Assembly: GCA_947245485.1 (NCBI GenBank)
Contig: CAMXOH010000003.1
Coordinates: 1-50,575 of the forward strand
Source: an uncultured Clostridia bacterium
GTDB lineage: Bacteria > Bacillota > Clostridia > Christensenellales > Borkfalkiaceae
DNA: 50,575 nucleotides
Direction of reading: 5' to 3'
Shown: one piece after another, positions 28,113 through 37,900 of the stretch
How positions within the stretch are numbered: the first letter of the stretch is position 1
Layout of the letters: the number at the start of each line of letters is the position of its first letter
The notes under the pieces: model-generated
Seen by the model: the letters and a program-made list of their open reading frames with translations, nothing else
What the model was told of the DNA's origin: nothing
Database searches by the model: none
Translations under genes and position numbers: made by a program

Positions 28113-28364
28113 TTACTTTAATTCGCCTTCTTCTTTTTTCGATGAATTACTATCTTCCTCAAGCCAACGCGTTCGACGTTCAAGCCCGGAAATTTTCAAC
28201 CGTTGTATAGCAGTATTAACATAGATACGGGTTAGTTCTTCGGCTTTTTCTTTCCTTTTAGCTCTGTTCCGCCTTGCGCTTGCTATACGAGCCGTAAGAA
28301 CAATGAAAAGAGCCAGCACAAAGCACACAAGCAAAACAAAGCCCAAAATAGCTTCTACTTCCAT
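28113..28364 (-). CDS. Small membrane protein
   Basis: N-terminal hydrophobic helix VEAILGFVLLVCFVLALFIVLTA. Confidence 0.55.
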   Translation of the reverse strand: MEVEAILGFVLLVCFVLALFIVLTARIASARRNRAKRKEKAEELTRIYVNTAIQRLKISGLERRTRWLEEDSNSSKKEEGELK

Positions 28365-28813
28365 TATTCCGCGCCTATTACTTCTACAATACTTTCAACT
28401 TCAACCCATTTGTTATGGTCTTTACTTGAAAGGTCAAACGATACGCTTAATGTACATTGCCCGGATTTCTTAGGAGAATACGAGATAGTAAAAGGCTGGG
28501 TGGTAGAAACGCCGATTACTTCATTTCCAACGTTGGGGGTGTTTAAGTAGTAGGTAACTTTTTCAACAGAACCGTTTATAATTTTCATTAATTCAGTGTC
28601 AGACAAACAGAACGGCGCAAAATTCACAGAATACGTGCGCCCAACATAAACGCTATTCAGTTGTTCAATACTCCCAACTTCACTAAAAAAGGCAGAAGCC
28701 CGGACGGTTGTAGAAAGGTAGTTTGGTTCTTCTTCGGGTTCATTGTTTGAGTTTGAACAACCGGAAAGCAACAAACCCGGAAGTAGTAGGAAGGAAAGTA
28801 ATAACTTCTTCAT
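28364..28813 (-). CDS. Secreted lipoprotein (accessory/moron candidate)
   Basis: MKKLLLSFLLLPGLLLSGC lipoprotein signal peptide. Confidence 0.7.
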   Translation of the reverse strand: MKKLLLSFLLLPGLLLSGCSNSNNEPEEEPNYLSTTVRASAFFSEVGSIEQLNSVYVGRTYSVNFAPFCLSDTELMKIINGSVEKVTYYLNTPNVGNEVIGVSTTQPFTISYSPKKSGQCTLSVSFDLSSKDHNKWVEVESIVEVIGAE

Positions 28814-29132
28814 TTTATTTGCTAACTTTGCACCCACCGCCCGAAGCAGATATTACACTTTACTACATAAAGAAAGCGCGGACTATATAGGTTTACATAT
28901 TTGAGGCATCGCCAAACGCCCAACGAAAATAAACCGTATAGCCGCGCTTAGCCGATATATCAAGCATAGATATACGACACCAGCGCGTTAAAAGGCTCTT
29001 TTCGTTATTTGTTAATTTGGCGATTTTCAAATATAAAGACCTAACGCTTTCCATTCATTACCGGATTTCTCCCCGATAACAAGCGCAAAGTTATCAAATA
29101 ATTAGCACATTGCAAACAAAAAATATACAATT

Positions 29133-29297
29133 AGCCAAAACAACCGAAAACAACCGGGCGGTTGATTTTTCAACCGGAACAACCGAAGGGTTGAAAAAAC
29201 AAGCGAAAACAACCGAAAACAACATTGATATGATATGTAATGATATGATTTAATAATTATCTTTCTCTTCTTCTTAATGGTGTGCGCGAGAGAAAAA
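29133..29297. repeat. Iteron-rich direct repeat, copy 2 (intergenic)
   Basis: Near-identical to 13050-13223, with out-of-frame indels. Confidence 0.85.
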
Positions 29298-29487
29298 CGC
29301 AAAGGGGAAATGAAGCGATTTAAAGCGCGTCCGTATTACCGACTACTAAACACACGCAGAAGCTAATTAATTTCAATGTCGGGCAAATGAACAGGCAATG
29401 CGGCGGTTTTATACGCCTATTTCTTACCGCCTACTCTTTTTCAAAATTGGAAGTTTCGGTGAAGTGTTTGCTTCCTATTTCTTAATC

Positions 29488-29513
29488 CGTATTACCTTAA
29501 TACGCTACCTTTG
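29488..29513 (+). promoter_or_regulatory. Capsid-operon promoter: operator CGTATTACCTTAATACG plus TACCTTTG -7 element
   Basis: Operator 29488-29504, TACCTTTG 29506-29513, upstream of 29536. Confidence 0.6.
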
Positions 29514-29535
29514 CTTCGGTTTAACAAAATAGTTT

Positions 29536-30246
29536 ATGAACGAATTACAAGAACAAATCTTAGCACTACTTGTGGCAAAGTTCCAAGGCGTGCGCAAAGA
29601 CGGGTTACAGCATTTGGCAGCCGCTATCGGCTTACAAGTCGCTACCATAGAAGAAGCTAACGGAGTTGTAGATAAACTTACCGCCGACAAAGTTAGCCAG
29701 TACGTAACAGATTGGCGTAAGGTTGCAGACGCGGAAATAAGCAAAGCGAACCAAACCTACGAAAACGGACTGAAAGAAAAGTACGATTTCGTGGAAAAGG
29801 GAAAGCAAACACCGCCGACACCCCCCACGCCACCAGCAGGCGGAGCGATAACGCTTGACGCGATCAGCAAACTTATTGATGAAAAACTTTCGGGCGTGCA
29901 AAGTAGCATTACCGAGATTAACGCAAATAAGGCGGCTGCTTCGCGACGTGAACTATTTGTAGCGGAATTGGACAACGCGAAGATTGAGGGAAAGACCCGC
30001 GACGTGATGTTAAAGAACTTCGACCGGGCTAACACCTTTGCGAGCGACGAAGATTTCAACAGCTACTTGACCGAAGCGAAAGGCGACATCGCAGCCTTAG
30101 CGCAAGAACGCGCAGACGCAGGACTGCAAGGACACGATAAGCCGATTTTTGGAGCCGTGAACAAAGAAGGCGTAAGCAGTGGCGTAGCAGACTACATCAA
30201 AGCGCAAACCGAGAGTAAGACAGCCTTAACGGGCAAAGAAGTTTAA
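29536..30246 (+). CDS. Putative scaffolding protein
   Basis: Coiled-coil-rich 236 aa protein just before capsid genes. Confidence 0.6.
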   Translation: MNELQEQILALLVAKFQGVRKDGLQHLAAAIGLQVATIEEANGVVDKLTADKVSQYVTDWRKVADAEISKANQTYENGLKEKYDFVEKGKQTPPTPPTPPAGGAITLDAISKLIDEKLSGVQSSITEINANKAAASRRELFVAELDNAKIEGKTRDVMLKNFDRANTFASDEDFNSYLTEAKGDIAALAQERADAGLQGHDKPIFGAVNKEGVSSGVADYIKAQTESKTALTGKEV

Positions 30247-30266
30247 CCGTAAATTCATTCTTTACA

Positions 30267-30854
30267 ATGGGATTGAAGATAGACAGAAAGCAGGACAAAC
30301 GTGTAGTACACGCTTGTACGCACATGCTGGCGGACATTCCTAACGGCGTTACCGTTTGCTCTTCCGAATTGGTTGCGGGCGGTATTTTGCAGGAAGGGAC
30401 GGCATTAGGCGGCAAAGACGCTGCCGGGCTTTACCACGTAGTAAAGACCGCAAGGCTTACCGAAGACGCTACCGCCACTACAAAAGCCTACAAGGTGGCG
30501 AAAGGACATCATTTCAAAGTAGGCGATTTTATCATGTTGAAGGTAGGCGCAAAGGCTTACAAGATTACATCTATCAACACGTCGGAAACGCTTTACGACA
30601 CCATCAACGTAGGCACTACTTTAGGAGAAGCCGCCACAGCAGGCGCAGCCCTTGTACTTGCCGCCGCTGAAAGCGCGGACACTACAAGCGCGTTCAAGTA
30701 CGTGCCTAAAGCCATGACGGGCGACAGCTACGACGTGGAAGCCCTTAATAACCACTTTGTAACAGCGGTTACTATCGGGCAGTTCAAAGAGAGTGTTATC
30801 CCGGCAGTAAGCGACGACATTAAAGCCGCTTTACCCGGTATCAGTTTAATTTAA
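30267..30854 (+). CDS. Putative head decoration/head fibre protein
   Basis: Between scaffold and major capsid genes; Ala/Thr/Gly-rich 195 aa. Confidence 0.6.
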   Translation: MGLKIDRKQDKRVVHACTHMLADIPNGVTVCSSELVAGGILQEGTALGGKDAAGLYHVVKTARLTEDATATTKAYKVAKGHHFKVGDFIMLKVGAKAYKITSINTSETLYDTINVGTTLGEAATAGAALVLAAAESADTTSAFKYVPKAMTGDSYDVEALNNHFVTAVTIGQFKESVIPAVSDDIKAALPGISLI

Positions 30855-30868
30855 TTGGGCTCTAAGTT

Positions 30869-31972
30869 ATGATTAAGACTTTAATGCGCGGTCTTGTAGA
30901 GAAAGATATGCAAGCCGTGATTAATACTTACGATTTGAAGCCCTACTACTATCCTACGCTTTTCCCGTTGAAGGAAACTTATACCTTGACATGGAAGGCT
31001 TTGGAAGCGCAGGTAGGGCTTAAAATAGCCGCCGACTTGGTGGCACGCGGGGCGACAATTGACAAAAAGACCCGCGATGCGATTGCACGTTTGCAGGGGG
31101 ACATCCCGAAAATTGCCGTAAAGCGTACCAAGAACGAAGACGAACTTACGGACTACGAAGTAATGTTAGCCATGACTTCGCAGAACCCCGACCTTCGCGC
31201 ATTGGTTGAAGCATGGGCAGAAGACACTAATTTCTGCTGGACGGCAGTAGCCGCCCGTTTGGAATGGATGGCTTTGCAGGAAATCTCTTTGGGTAAGATT
31301 ACACTTACCAACGAAAACAACGGTTCAGTAATCAGCGAATACGATGTAGATTACCAAATCCCAGCCGAAAGAAAGTTAGGCTTCCAAACCGGCTCGGCTT
31401 CTTGGGCTACTTCCGCTTCCGCGAAACCTATATCTAAGGACTTCAAGAACGTTGTAAAGGCAGCGAAGAAAGAGGGCGTATCTTTGAAATTCGCGTTTAT
31501 GTCCCTTGACACGTTCGCGACTTTCGCGGAAACCGCAGAAGTACAGAAAATCTGCGCTTCTTTCGCCGTGAACGCCTTGAACCTCCAGCAAACGCCAAGC
31601 CTTGAACAAGTAAACAGCGCAATGAAAACGCTTCCCTACTTGAAGGGCTTGCAACTTGTTGTGATTGACCAAGATATTACCGTAGAACTTCCCAACGGTG
31701 ACAGATACACCGGAAACCCGTTTACCGAGAACGTGGTACTGTTCACAGAAAGCAAAGTATTGGGACAAACTTACTGGAAGAAGCCCGCAGACATGAACGT
31801 AAAAGGTTCAGTAGCGATTAAGGCTTTGAACGGTCACACCCTTATAAAGAAGTTCGCTAACGAAGAACCTTTGGAAGAGGTTACTATGGGTATCGCAAAC
31901 GCTTTCCCGGCGTGGCTTTCTTCTTCTCGTTCTTGGTTGATGGCTACCAACAGCAACACATGGAATCACTAA
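30869..31972 (+). CDS. Major capsid protein (gpE-like)
   Basis: 367 aa, position and overall pattern. Confidence 0.8.
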   Translation: MIKTLMRGLVEKDMQAVINTYDLKPYYYPTLFPLKETYTLTWKALEAQVGLKIAADLVARGATIDKKTRDAIARLQGDIPKIAVKRTKNEDELTDYEVMLAMTSQNPDLRALVEAWAEDTNFCWTAVAARLEWMALQEISLGKITLTNENNGSVISEYDVDYQIPAERKLGFQTGSASWATSASAKPISKDFKNVVKAAKKEGVSLKFAFMSLDTFATFAETAEVQKICASFAVNALNLQQTPSLEQVNSAMKTLPYLKGLQLVVIDQDITVELPNGDRYTGNPFTENVVLFTESKVLGQTYWKKPADMNVKGSVAIKALNGHTLIKKFANEEPLEEVTMGIANAFPAWLSSSRSWLMATNSNTWNH

Positions 31973-32019
31973 CCGATACCGGAAAGGCTTAGCGGTCTTT
32001 CCGGTTAATAACTTAGCTT

Positions 32020-32331
32020 ATGACGTACAAAGAATGGTTTACCCGGACTACGGTGCGTTTCGACATTGAAAGCGCGGACGTGGAGCTAATTTTAGCCAAC
32101 CAGCAGAATACAATCCCCAACCCGGAAGAAGCGGTAGATGTAGTAACCGCCAAACGTGCGCTTTGCGCCGAATTTGGGACTATCATACCACTTGCCAACG
32201 TCAGCGAAGGGGGGTATTCCGTAAGTTGGAACTGGGAAGCTATAAAGTTTTGGTATAACCAGACTTGCGGCGAATTGGGCATAACCCCGGTTACTACGCC
32301 GAAGGTCAGAAACAGAAGTAACAGATGGTAA
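32020..32331 (+). CDS. Head-tail connector-type small protein
   Basis: Position after MCP; 103 aa. Confidence 0.55.
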   Translation: MTYKEWFTRTTVRFDIESADVELILANQQNTIPNPEEAVDVVTAKRALCAEFGTIIPLANVSEGGYSVSWNWEAIKFWYNQTCGELGITPVTTPKVRNRSNRW

Positions 32332-32720
32332 CGGACGTAGCAAGCAGACAATACCCGCATTACCTATACAAGCGTACAAGCAACGGCGAAGCCGTGCAGG
32401 ACGCTAACGGTAGTTGGCAGGCTTCCGGCGCGGAATGGACGCTACACAGCGTTTGCCGCGAGGAAACCAACGGGAAGGGTACGCAGATACAAGCCGCGAA
32501 CGGGAAGTTTGTTACGTTCGCTTCGCTAATACAGATACCTAAAGGCGTGCAGCGCATACCCGAAGGCATGGAAATAGCGGTAGCGGATGAGCCGTTAGAG
32601 CCTTCACAGTTGCTTAACCAAGAAACAATGGAAGAAGCTAAGATTTCGGGAATAATTAGGATTTCCGGCGTGTGCTTGAAATTCGATAAAGGGCGTTTGC
32701 ATTGCAGGCTATGGGTTTAG
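32325..32720 (+). CDS. Hypothetical head-tail joining protein
   Basis: 131 aa, overlapping ORFs in the connector region. Confidence 0.5.
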   Translation: MVTDVASRQYPHYLYKRTSNGEAVQDANGSWQASGAEWTLHSVCREETNGKGTQIQAANGKFVTFASLIQIPKGVQRIPEGMEIAVADEPLEPSQLLNQETMEEAKISGIIRISGVCLKFDKGRLHCRLWV

Positions 32721-33172
32721 AAGCGAAATTCACGGGAGATATAGACGGCATGTTTAAAGCCTTCCTTCTTGAAGTGGAAAGGCAGATAATAGAAAGCCTT
32801 TGCCGTATAGGGGAAGAAGCCGTAAGCATGGCGAAGACCATACCGCCGGAACGCGGTTTTACAGACCGTACCGGAAACTTACGGTCTTCAATTGGCTACG
32901 TAGTCTTCAAAGACGGCAAGCCCGTTAATATCGCCTTTGAAGCGGTAAAGGGCGGTCACGTCGGAGTACACGAAGGACAACGTTTAGCCCAGCAGATCGG
33001 CGAAAACTATACCGACGGTTATACGCTGGTTGTAGTAGCCGGAATGAACTACGCCGTTCACGTGGAAAGCAAAGGGCGCGATGTTCTTACTTCCGCCGAG
33101 AAACAAGCCGAAAAAGCCATAGCTAAGGAACTTGCAGATTTAGTTACTAACATTAAAGACGCTTTCAAATGA
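32711..33172 (+). CDS. HK97 gp10-like head-tail/tail component
   Basis: DRTGNLRSSIGYVV ... GMNYAVHVE pattern. Confidence 0.75.
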   Translation: MGLEAKFTGDIDGMFKAFLLEVERQIIESLCRIGEEAVSMAKTIPPERGFTDRTGNLRSSIGYVVFKDGKPVNIAFEAVKGGHVGVHEGQRLAQQIGENYTDGYTLVVVAGMNYAVHVESKGRDVLTSAEKQAEKAIAKELADLVTNIKDAFK

Positions 33173-33585
33173 AACATTGCAGCAGCATAGATACGGACGA
33201 CATTCTTTTTAAGATTGTTTCGGAAGCGGTCACTTCCGGCAAAGTTGTTATAAACGGCGGCGTTTTCACACAAGGCGAAAGACCGGACGACAGCGAAGCC
33301 GAAGACATCGTGATAAATACCATTACGGTAACGCACGACAAACCGCAAACGGGCACTTCCAACGTGAATATTTACGCGAATGATTTGAAGCTGCGGATTA
33401 AGGGTAAAGAACAGCGCAAGGCAGATAGGGAACGCTTGCGAACCATCGGCGACGCGCTTGTAGCCTATTTGGACGCGCAAAACATTGCAGACCTCGAATA
33501 TTGGATAGAGAGCGACATCGTAATAAAAGAGCTTGAAGTAAACCAGCATTACCGGAACATTAGAATAAGTTGGAATATTCATTAA
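33169..33585 (+). CDS. Putative tail terminator protein
   Basis: 138 aa, position between gp10-like and major tail protein. Confidence 0.5.
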   Translation: MKHCSSIDTDDILFKIVSEAVTSGKVVINGGVFTQGERPDDSEAEDIVINTITVTHDKPQTGTSNVNIYANDLKLRIKGKEQRKADRERLRTIGDALVAYLDAQNIADLEYWIESDIVIKELEVNQHYRNIRISWNIH

Positions 33586-33597
33586 ATTTTTATCAGT

Positions 33598-34122
33598 ATG
33601 GCAACATTAGTAACATTGGGTCTTTCCAAGATTTTGGGTAAGGTGGGAGAACCTACGGCTTTGAACTTTACCGAAACGGGCTATACGGCATTCGGACTTA
33701 CCTACGAAGATACCTGCAAAATGTCGCAGGAAGACCCGGAAGTAACCGAGTTCTACGCAGAGGAAGAAGACGACCCGGTAGAAACCGTAGAGAAGCAGGG
33801 CAAAATAACCTTTTCCTTCTCAATCATGAACCCCGACCTTCCCGTACTTAAACGGCTTTTCGGGGGCGAAATAGCTTCCGACGTTTGGAGTTATCCCGAT
33901 GCGGTAAACACCGTAGAGGAATCTATTATCATCCTTCCGAAGAAAGGTTTGAAGTTCCAAGTTCCACGTATGAAACTTGTAGCCAAAATTAACGGCGAGT
34001 TCAGCAAAAAGGGCTTGCTTCTTATTGAGGTTACGGGAACTGTTATGAAACCCACTACTTCGGGGTTAAAGAAAATGGCAGTAGGCAAAGTTTCAGCTTC
34101 TACGGCTTCCGTTTCTTCTTAA
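33598..34122 (+). CDS. Putative major tail protein
   Basis: 174 aa, position before chaperone/tape measure genes. Confidence 0.65.
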   Translation: MATLVTLGLSKILGKVGEPTALNFTETGYTAFGLTYEDTCKMSQEDPEVTEFYAEEEDDPVETVEKQGKITFSFSIMNPDLPVLKRLFGGEIASDVWSYPDAVNTVEESIIILPKKGLKFQVPRMKLVAKINGEFSKKGLLLIEVTGTVMKPTTSGLKKMAVGKVSASTASVSS

Positions 34123-34154
34123 TACCGGATTGATAACATCATTTTCATTAACCG

Positions 34155-34190
34155 GAAGCCCCGTTTACTTTGTTTTCGGGGCTTCTTTTA
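34155..34190 (+). terminator. Hairpin terminator after major tail protein gene
   Basis: GAAGCCCCG..CGGGGCTTC followed by TTTTA. Confidence 0.6.
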
Positions 34191-34200
34191 TATTCAGACA

Positions 34201-34773
34201 ATGGACTACAACGATAAGTTAGAAGCCTTAGAACGCGAACAAAGCGAATTAAGGCAGATGATAGGCGAAGGCATAACGTTTGACGTTGAAGTAACCTATA
34301 CCCGCCGGAAGCCCGGCTTATTGGGCTTCTTCCGTAAACGCGAAAAGATTACCGAAAAGAAAGTATTCCGGGTTCAAGAGCCTACGCTGGCAACGCTTGA
34401 CCGACTTAGCGCGCTTTGGCTGCAAATGTCGATAGACGAAACCAAATTGGGCGACGAAGACTATTTCAAGACCGCAAAGAAAATGGCAGCGCAGGAAGCC
34501 CGGAAACTTGCGCAGGTAGTAGCGGTTGCAGTATTGGGCGAAGACTATTACGACGTAACGGACAAAGGCGGCTATTTGGTACGCAAGCCCAATGAAACCC
34601 GCTTAGCCCGGCTTACTTCCCTTTTCCTTCATACCGTAACGCCTTCCCAACTTCTTACGCTCGCGATATTGATTACCAACGTAAGCAATTTAGGGGATTT
34701 TATAAACTCTATAAGATTGATGAGCGCAACGCGCACAAGCGACCCGACACAACTTATAGAGCAACCGGGCTAA
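34201..34773 (+). CDS. Tail assembly chaperone, upstream frame (G-like)
   Basis: Upstream of tape measure; followed by a start-less open frame. Confidence 0.65.
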   Translation: MDYNDKLEALEREQSELRQMIGEGITFDVEVTYTRRKPGLLGFFRKREKITEKKVFRVQEPTLATLDRLSALWLQMSIDETKLGDEDYFKTAKKMAAQEARKLAQVVAVAVLGEDYYDVTDKGGYLVRKPNETRLARLTSLFLHTVTPSQLLTLAILITNVSNLGDFINSIRLMSATRTSDPTQLIEQPG

Positions 34774-34988
34774 AAAGCCCACACGGTCGCCGGGGGTCGG
34801 TTTGCGCGCACTTCGGATGGACGTTGGATTACCTTCTACACGGGATTTCGTGGGGAACGGTTCAGAGAATGATAGTAGATGCACCGGGAGCAGAGGAAGA
34901 AGACACGAAACCGGGAACGACGGAAGTAGTGCTTACCGAAGAAAACGCGGGCGAAGTATTGGACTTAATAAATAAACTTAACCGATAA
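34760..34988 (+). CDS. Tail assembly chaperone, downstream frame (T-like; likely expressed by frameshift)
   Basis: Frame encodes ...SVCAHFGWTLDYLLHGISWGTVQRMIVDAPGAEEEDTKPGTTEVVLTEENAGEVLDLINKLNR* with no suitable start upstream of the conserved part. Confidence 0.65.
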
Positions 34989-37900
34989 TGAACATACAAG
35001 GTGGCGGTTTGTCCTTTGAGATTTCGGGAAGCAACGATAAGTTGTTATCGGTACTTAACGAAAGCAAGAAGGCAATACAGAATTTTAGTACGGCGGCAAT
35101 TTCCGGCGGCAAAGGCATAGATAGAGCCTTTGAGAATGCAGCTGCCGCTATTGAAAAAGGCTTTGCAGACATTGACCGGATTGTAGATACGAACAAGGCT
35201 TCATTAGCTAAGTTGCAGGAAGAATACAAACGGTTAAGTTCAGAAGCTGCAAAGGCTTTCAGCGAAGCGCGGGATGCGGACTACCGACGTTACACGGAAG
35301 CCGCAAAAAACATACAATCGGAAATAACCCTACGCGAAAAACTGATTAACGAAGCGCAGGCTTCCGCCGACCAGCTTCTGCAAGAAGAAAAGGCATTGAA
35401 GAAGCAAAAGGAAGCAGCCGAGAAGAATGTGAGCACACAGATTTCACTACGAACCCAGCTACGCAACGTTCGCGAAGAACTTGCACTTTTGGAAGCCAAC
35501 GGACAACGCGGAACGGAAGCCTTCAAGAAGTTGCAGCAGGAAGCCGGACGGCTTACCGATGCGATAGGTGACGCTACGACACAAGCGCGTATATTCTCCC
35601 ATGACAACCGAGGATTGCAGGGTATGATTTCCGGGCTTAGCGGCGTAGTAGGCGCGTTCAGTGCGGCACAAGGCGCGGTAGCGTTGTTCGCCGGAGAAAA
35701 CGAAAATTTGCAGAAAGTAATGCTAAAGGTTCAAAGCCTTATGAGCATTACGATAGGTTTGCAGCAAGTAGCGAACACTATAAACAAGGATAGTGCCTTT
35801 ATGCTTACGACCGTAGCGAAAGCAAAGGAACTGTTAGCGGCGGCAACCAACAAGCTAACCATAGCTTTAGGAGGTTCAACCATTGCTGCAAAAGCGTTGA
35901 TGGCTACGCTAACTTTGGGGCTTTCCGTCGCTATTACCGTAATTATAGCGGCACTTTCCAAACTTCAAAGCAAGCAGGCGGAAGCCAAGAAAGCACAAGA
36001 AGAATTTAACAAGAAAGTATCGGAAGCAGCCGGGAAACCCGTAGCGGCTTACCGGGCATTGCAAACGGAATGGATTAGCCTTAGCGGATCACTGAAAGAA
36101 CGCGAAAAATGGGTACAGAACAATGCCGACAAATTCAAAGAATTAGGCTTTTCAGTCCGTGACGCGAAGGAAGCCGAAGAACTATTAGTTAGTAACAGCT
36201 CCAAATTTGTTGAAGCGATGATGTTGCGAGCTAAAGCCGCTGCTACAAGCGAACTTGCGATAGAAAAGTACAAGGCTGTAATAGAAGCGCAAAACAAGCT
36301 GGATGCAACCCCTAAAGCATACGTTTCTAAAAAAGGCACATATACGGACGGGTACGGGGTAAAACGGAAAGGTACGGTATTGGAGAAAAGCGACACATGG
36401 AAAGAAGCCGAAGAAACCTTAGAGAAAGCCGAAGCCGAATATAACAAACTTATCAACCTGCAAGTAAACTTTACCCAGCAGGAAAAGCAGATATTAGAGC
36501 AGATAGGCAACCAAGCCGGGCAAATTATAGCCGGAAGCGTGGAAGCAGCCGAAAAGGAGTTGGCGCGGTTGCAGGAACTATACAAGAAGGCAGGTTCTGA
36601 CCAAGAACGCGCCAGCTTGAAAAAACAGATAGAAGCACAGCAAAAGGAAGTAAACCGAATAAGCCTTTCTTCCGGTAACGGCAGTAAGCAAAATGACCCA
36701 TATTTAGACATGCTGACGAAGCGAAAAGAAAAGTATGCGGATTATTTAAAATGGGTCACAAGCAAAGACGAAACGTTGAGAAAGGCAGCAAACACCGAGT
36801 TTGCCACATTGTTGAAGGAAGGTACAAGCTACCTCGATTATCTGGAAAAGAAACGCGCGGATATTCAGGCGAAAGCAACCAAGACAACAACCGACCTAAA
36901 GAACCTTAGCACGCTTAACAACGAAATAGCCAAGACCACGAAGGAAGCGGTTATTTCGGACTTTGACAAAAAGCTGCAAGAAGAATTAGCGGCATGTCAA
37001 ACAATAGGCGCACGTTTAGACCTGCTGGAACAACGAAGGAAGGAACTTAGCGGCGATAATTCCGACGTGGATAACGCCAAGAAGGATATTATAGACGACG
37101 CCAAAAAAGACACCGTAAAACAAGCTAAGGAAGAAACCAAACAGTTGCTAAGGGAATACGCCGGGTATTTGTCCGATAAGCTGGATTTTGAAGAAAGCTA
37201 CGCATGGAAGAAACAAGCGATTACGGATAAGTTAGCCAAAGCCACTACCAGCAAGGACAAACAAGTAGCCGAAGCCGCTTTAGCCGCATTGGAAAAGAAA
37301 CGGGCGGAGTATTCAAAGCTGACCGGAAACGAGCAATACGACCAGCTTTTGCAGCAATACAAGACGTACCAGCAGCAACAGACCGAAATAATGAAGACGT
37401 ACGCGGCGCAACGTGTTGAAGCCGAAAAACAGGGCAATATAGCGATGATAGCGCAAATAAACGCGAAGGAACAAGCCGAGTTAAGCAAACTTGCAGCTTC
37501 CCGCCTTATGGCTTCCGATAGCTGGAACCAGCTTTTCAGCGACCTAAGCACACTTACGACCAACACGATAAACAAGCTGATTACAGACATAAACAGCAAG
37601 AAGGTATCACTTTCCGCACAGTTCAACCCGGCAGACTTGAAAGCCATTAACGACCAGTTGGAGAAAGCGAAGGACGAATTACACGAACGTAACCCCTTCC
37701 TCGCTTTGAAAGACAGCTTAGCGGAATTGCGTGCCGCCATGAAAGCCGACAAACTATTAGAAAGTGACGACCCGTTTGTTAAGAGTTTGGAAGAAAGGAA
37801 AAAGCAGTACCAAGCCTATACGGACACCATAAACAGCGGCGACGAAATATTAGCAGGCGCGGCAAAAGAAGCGTTCGCGGAACTTCTTAGCGAAGGTTCT

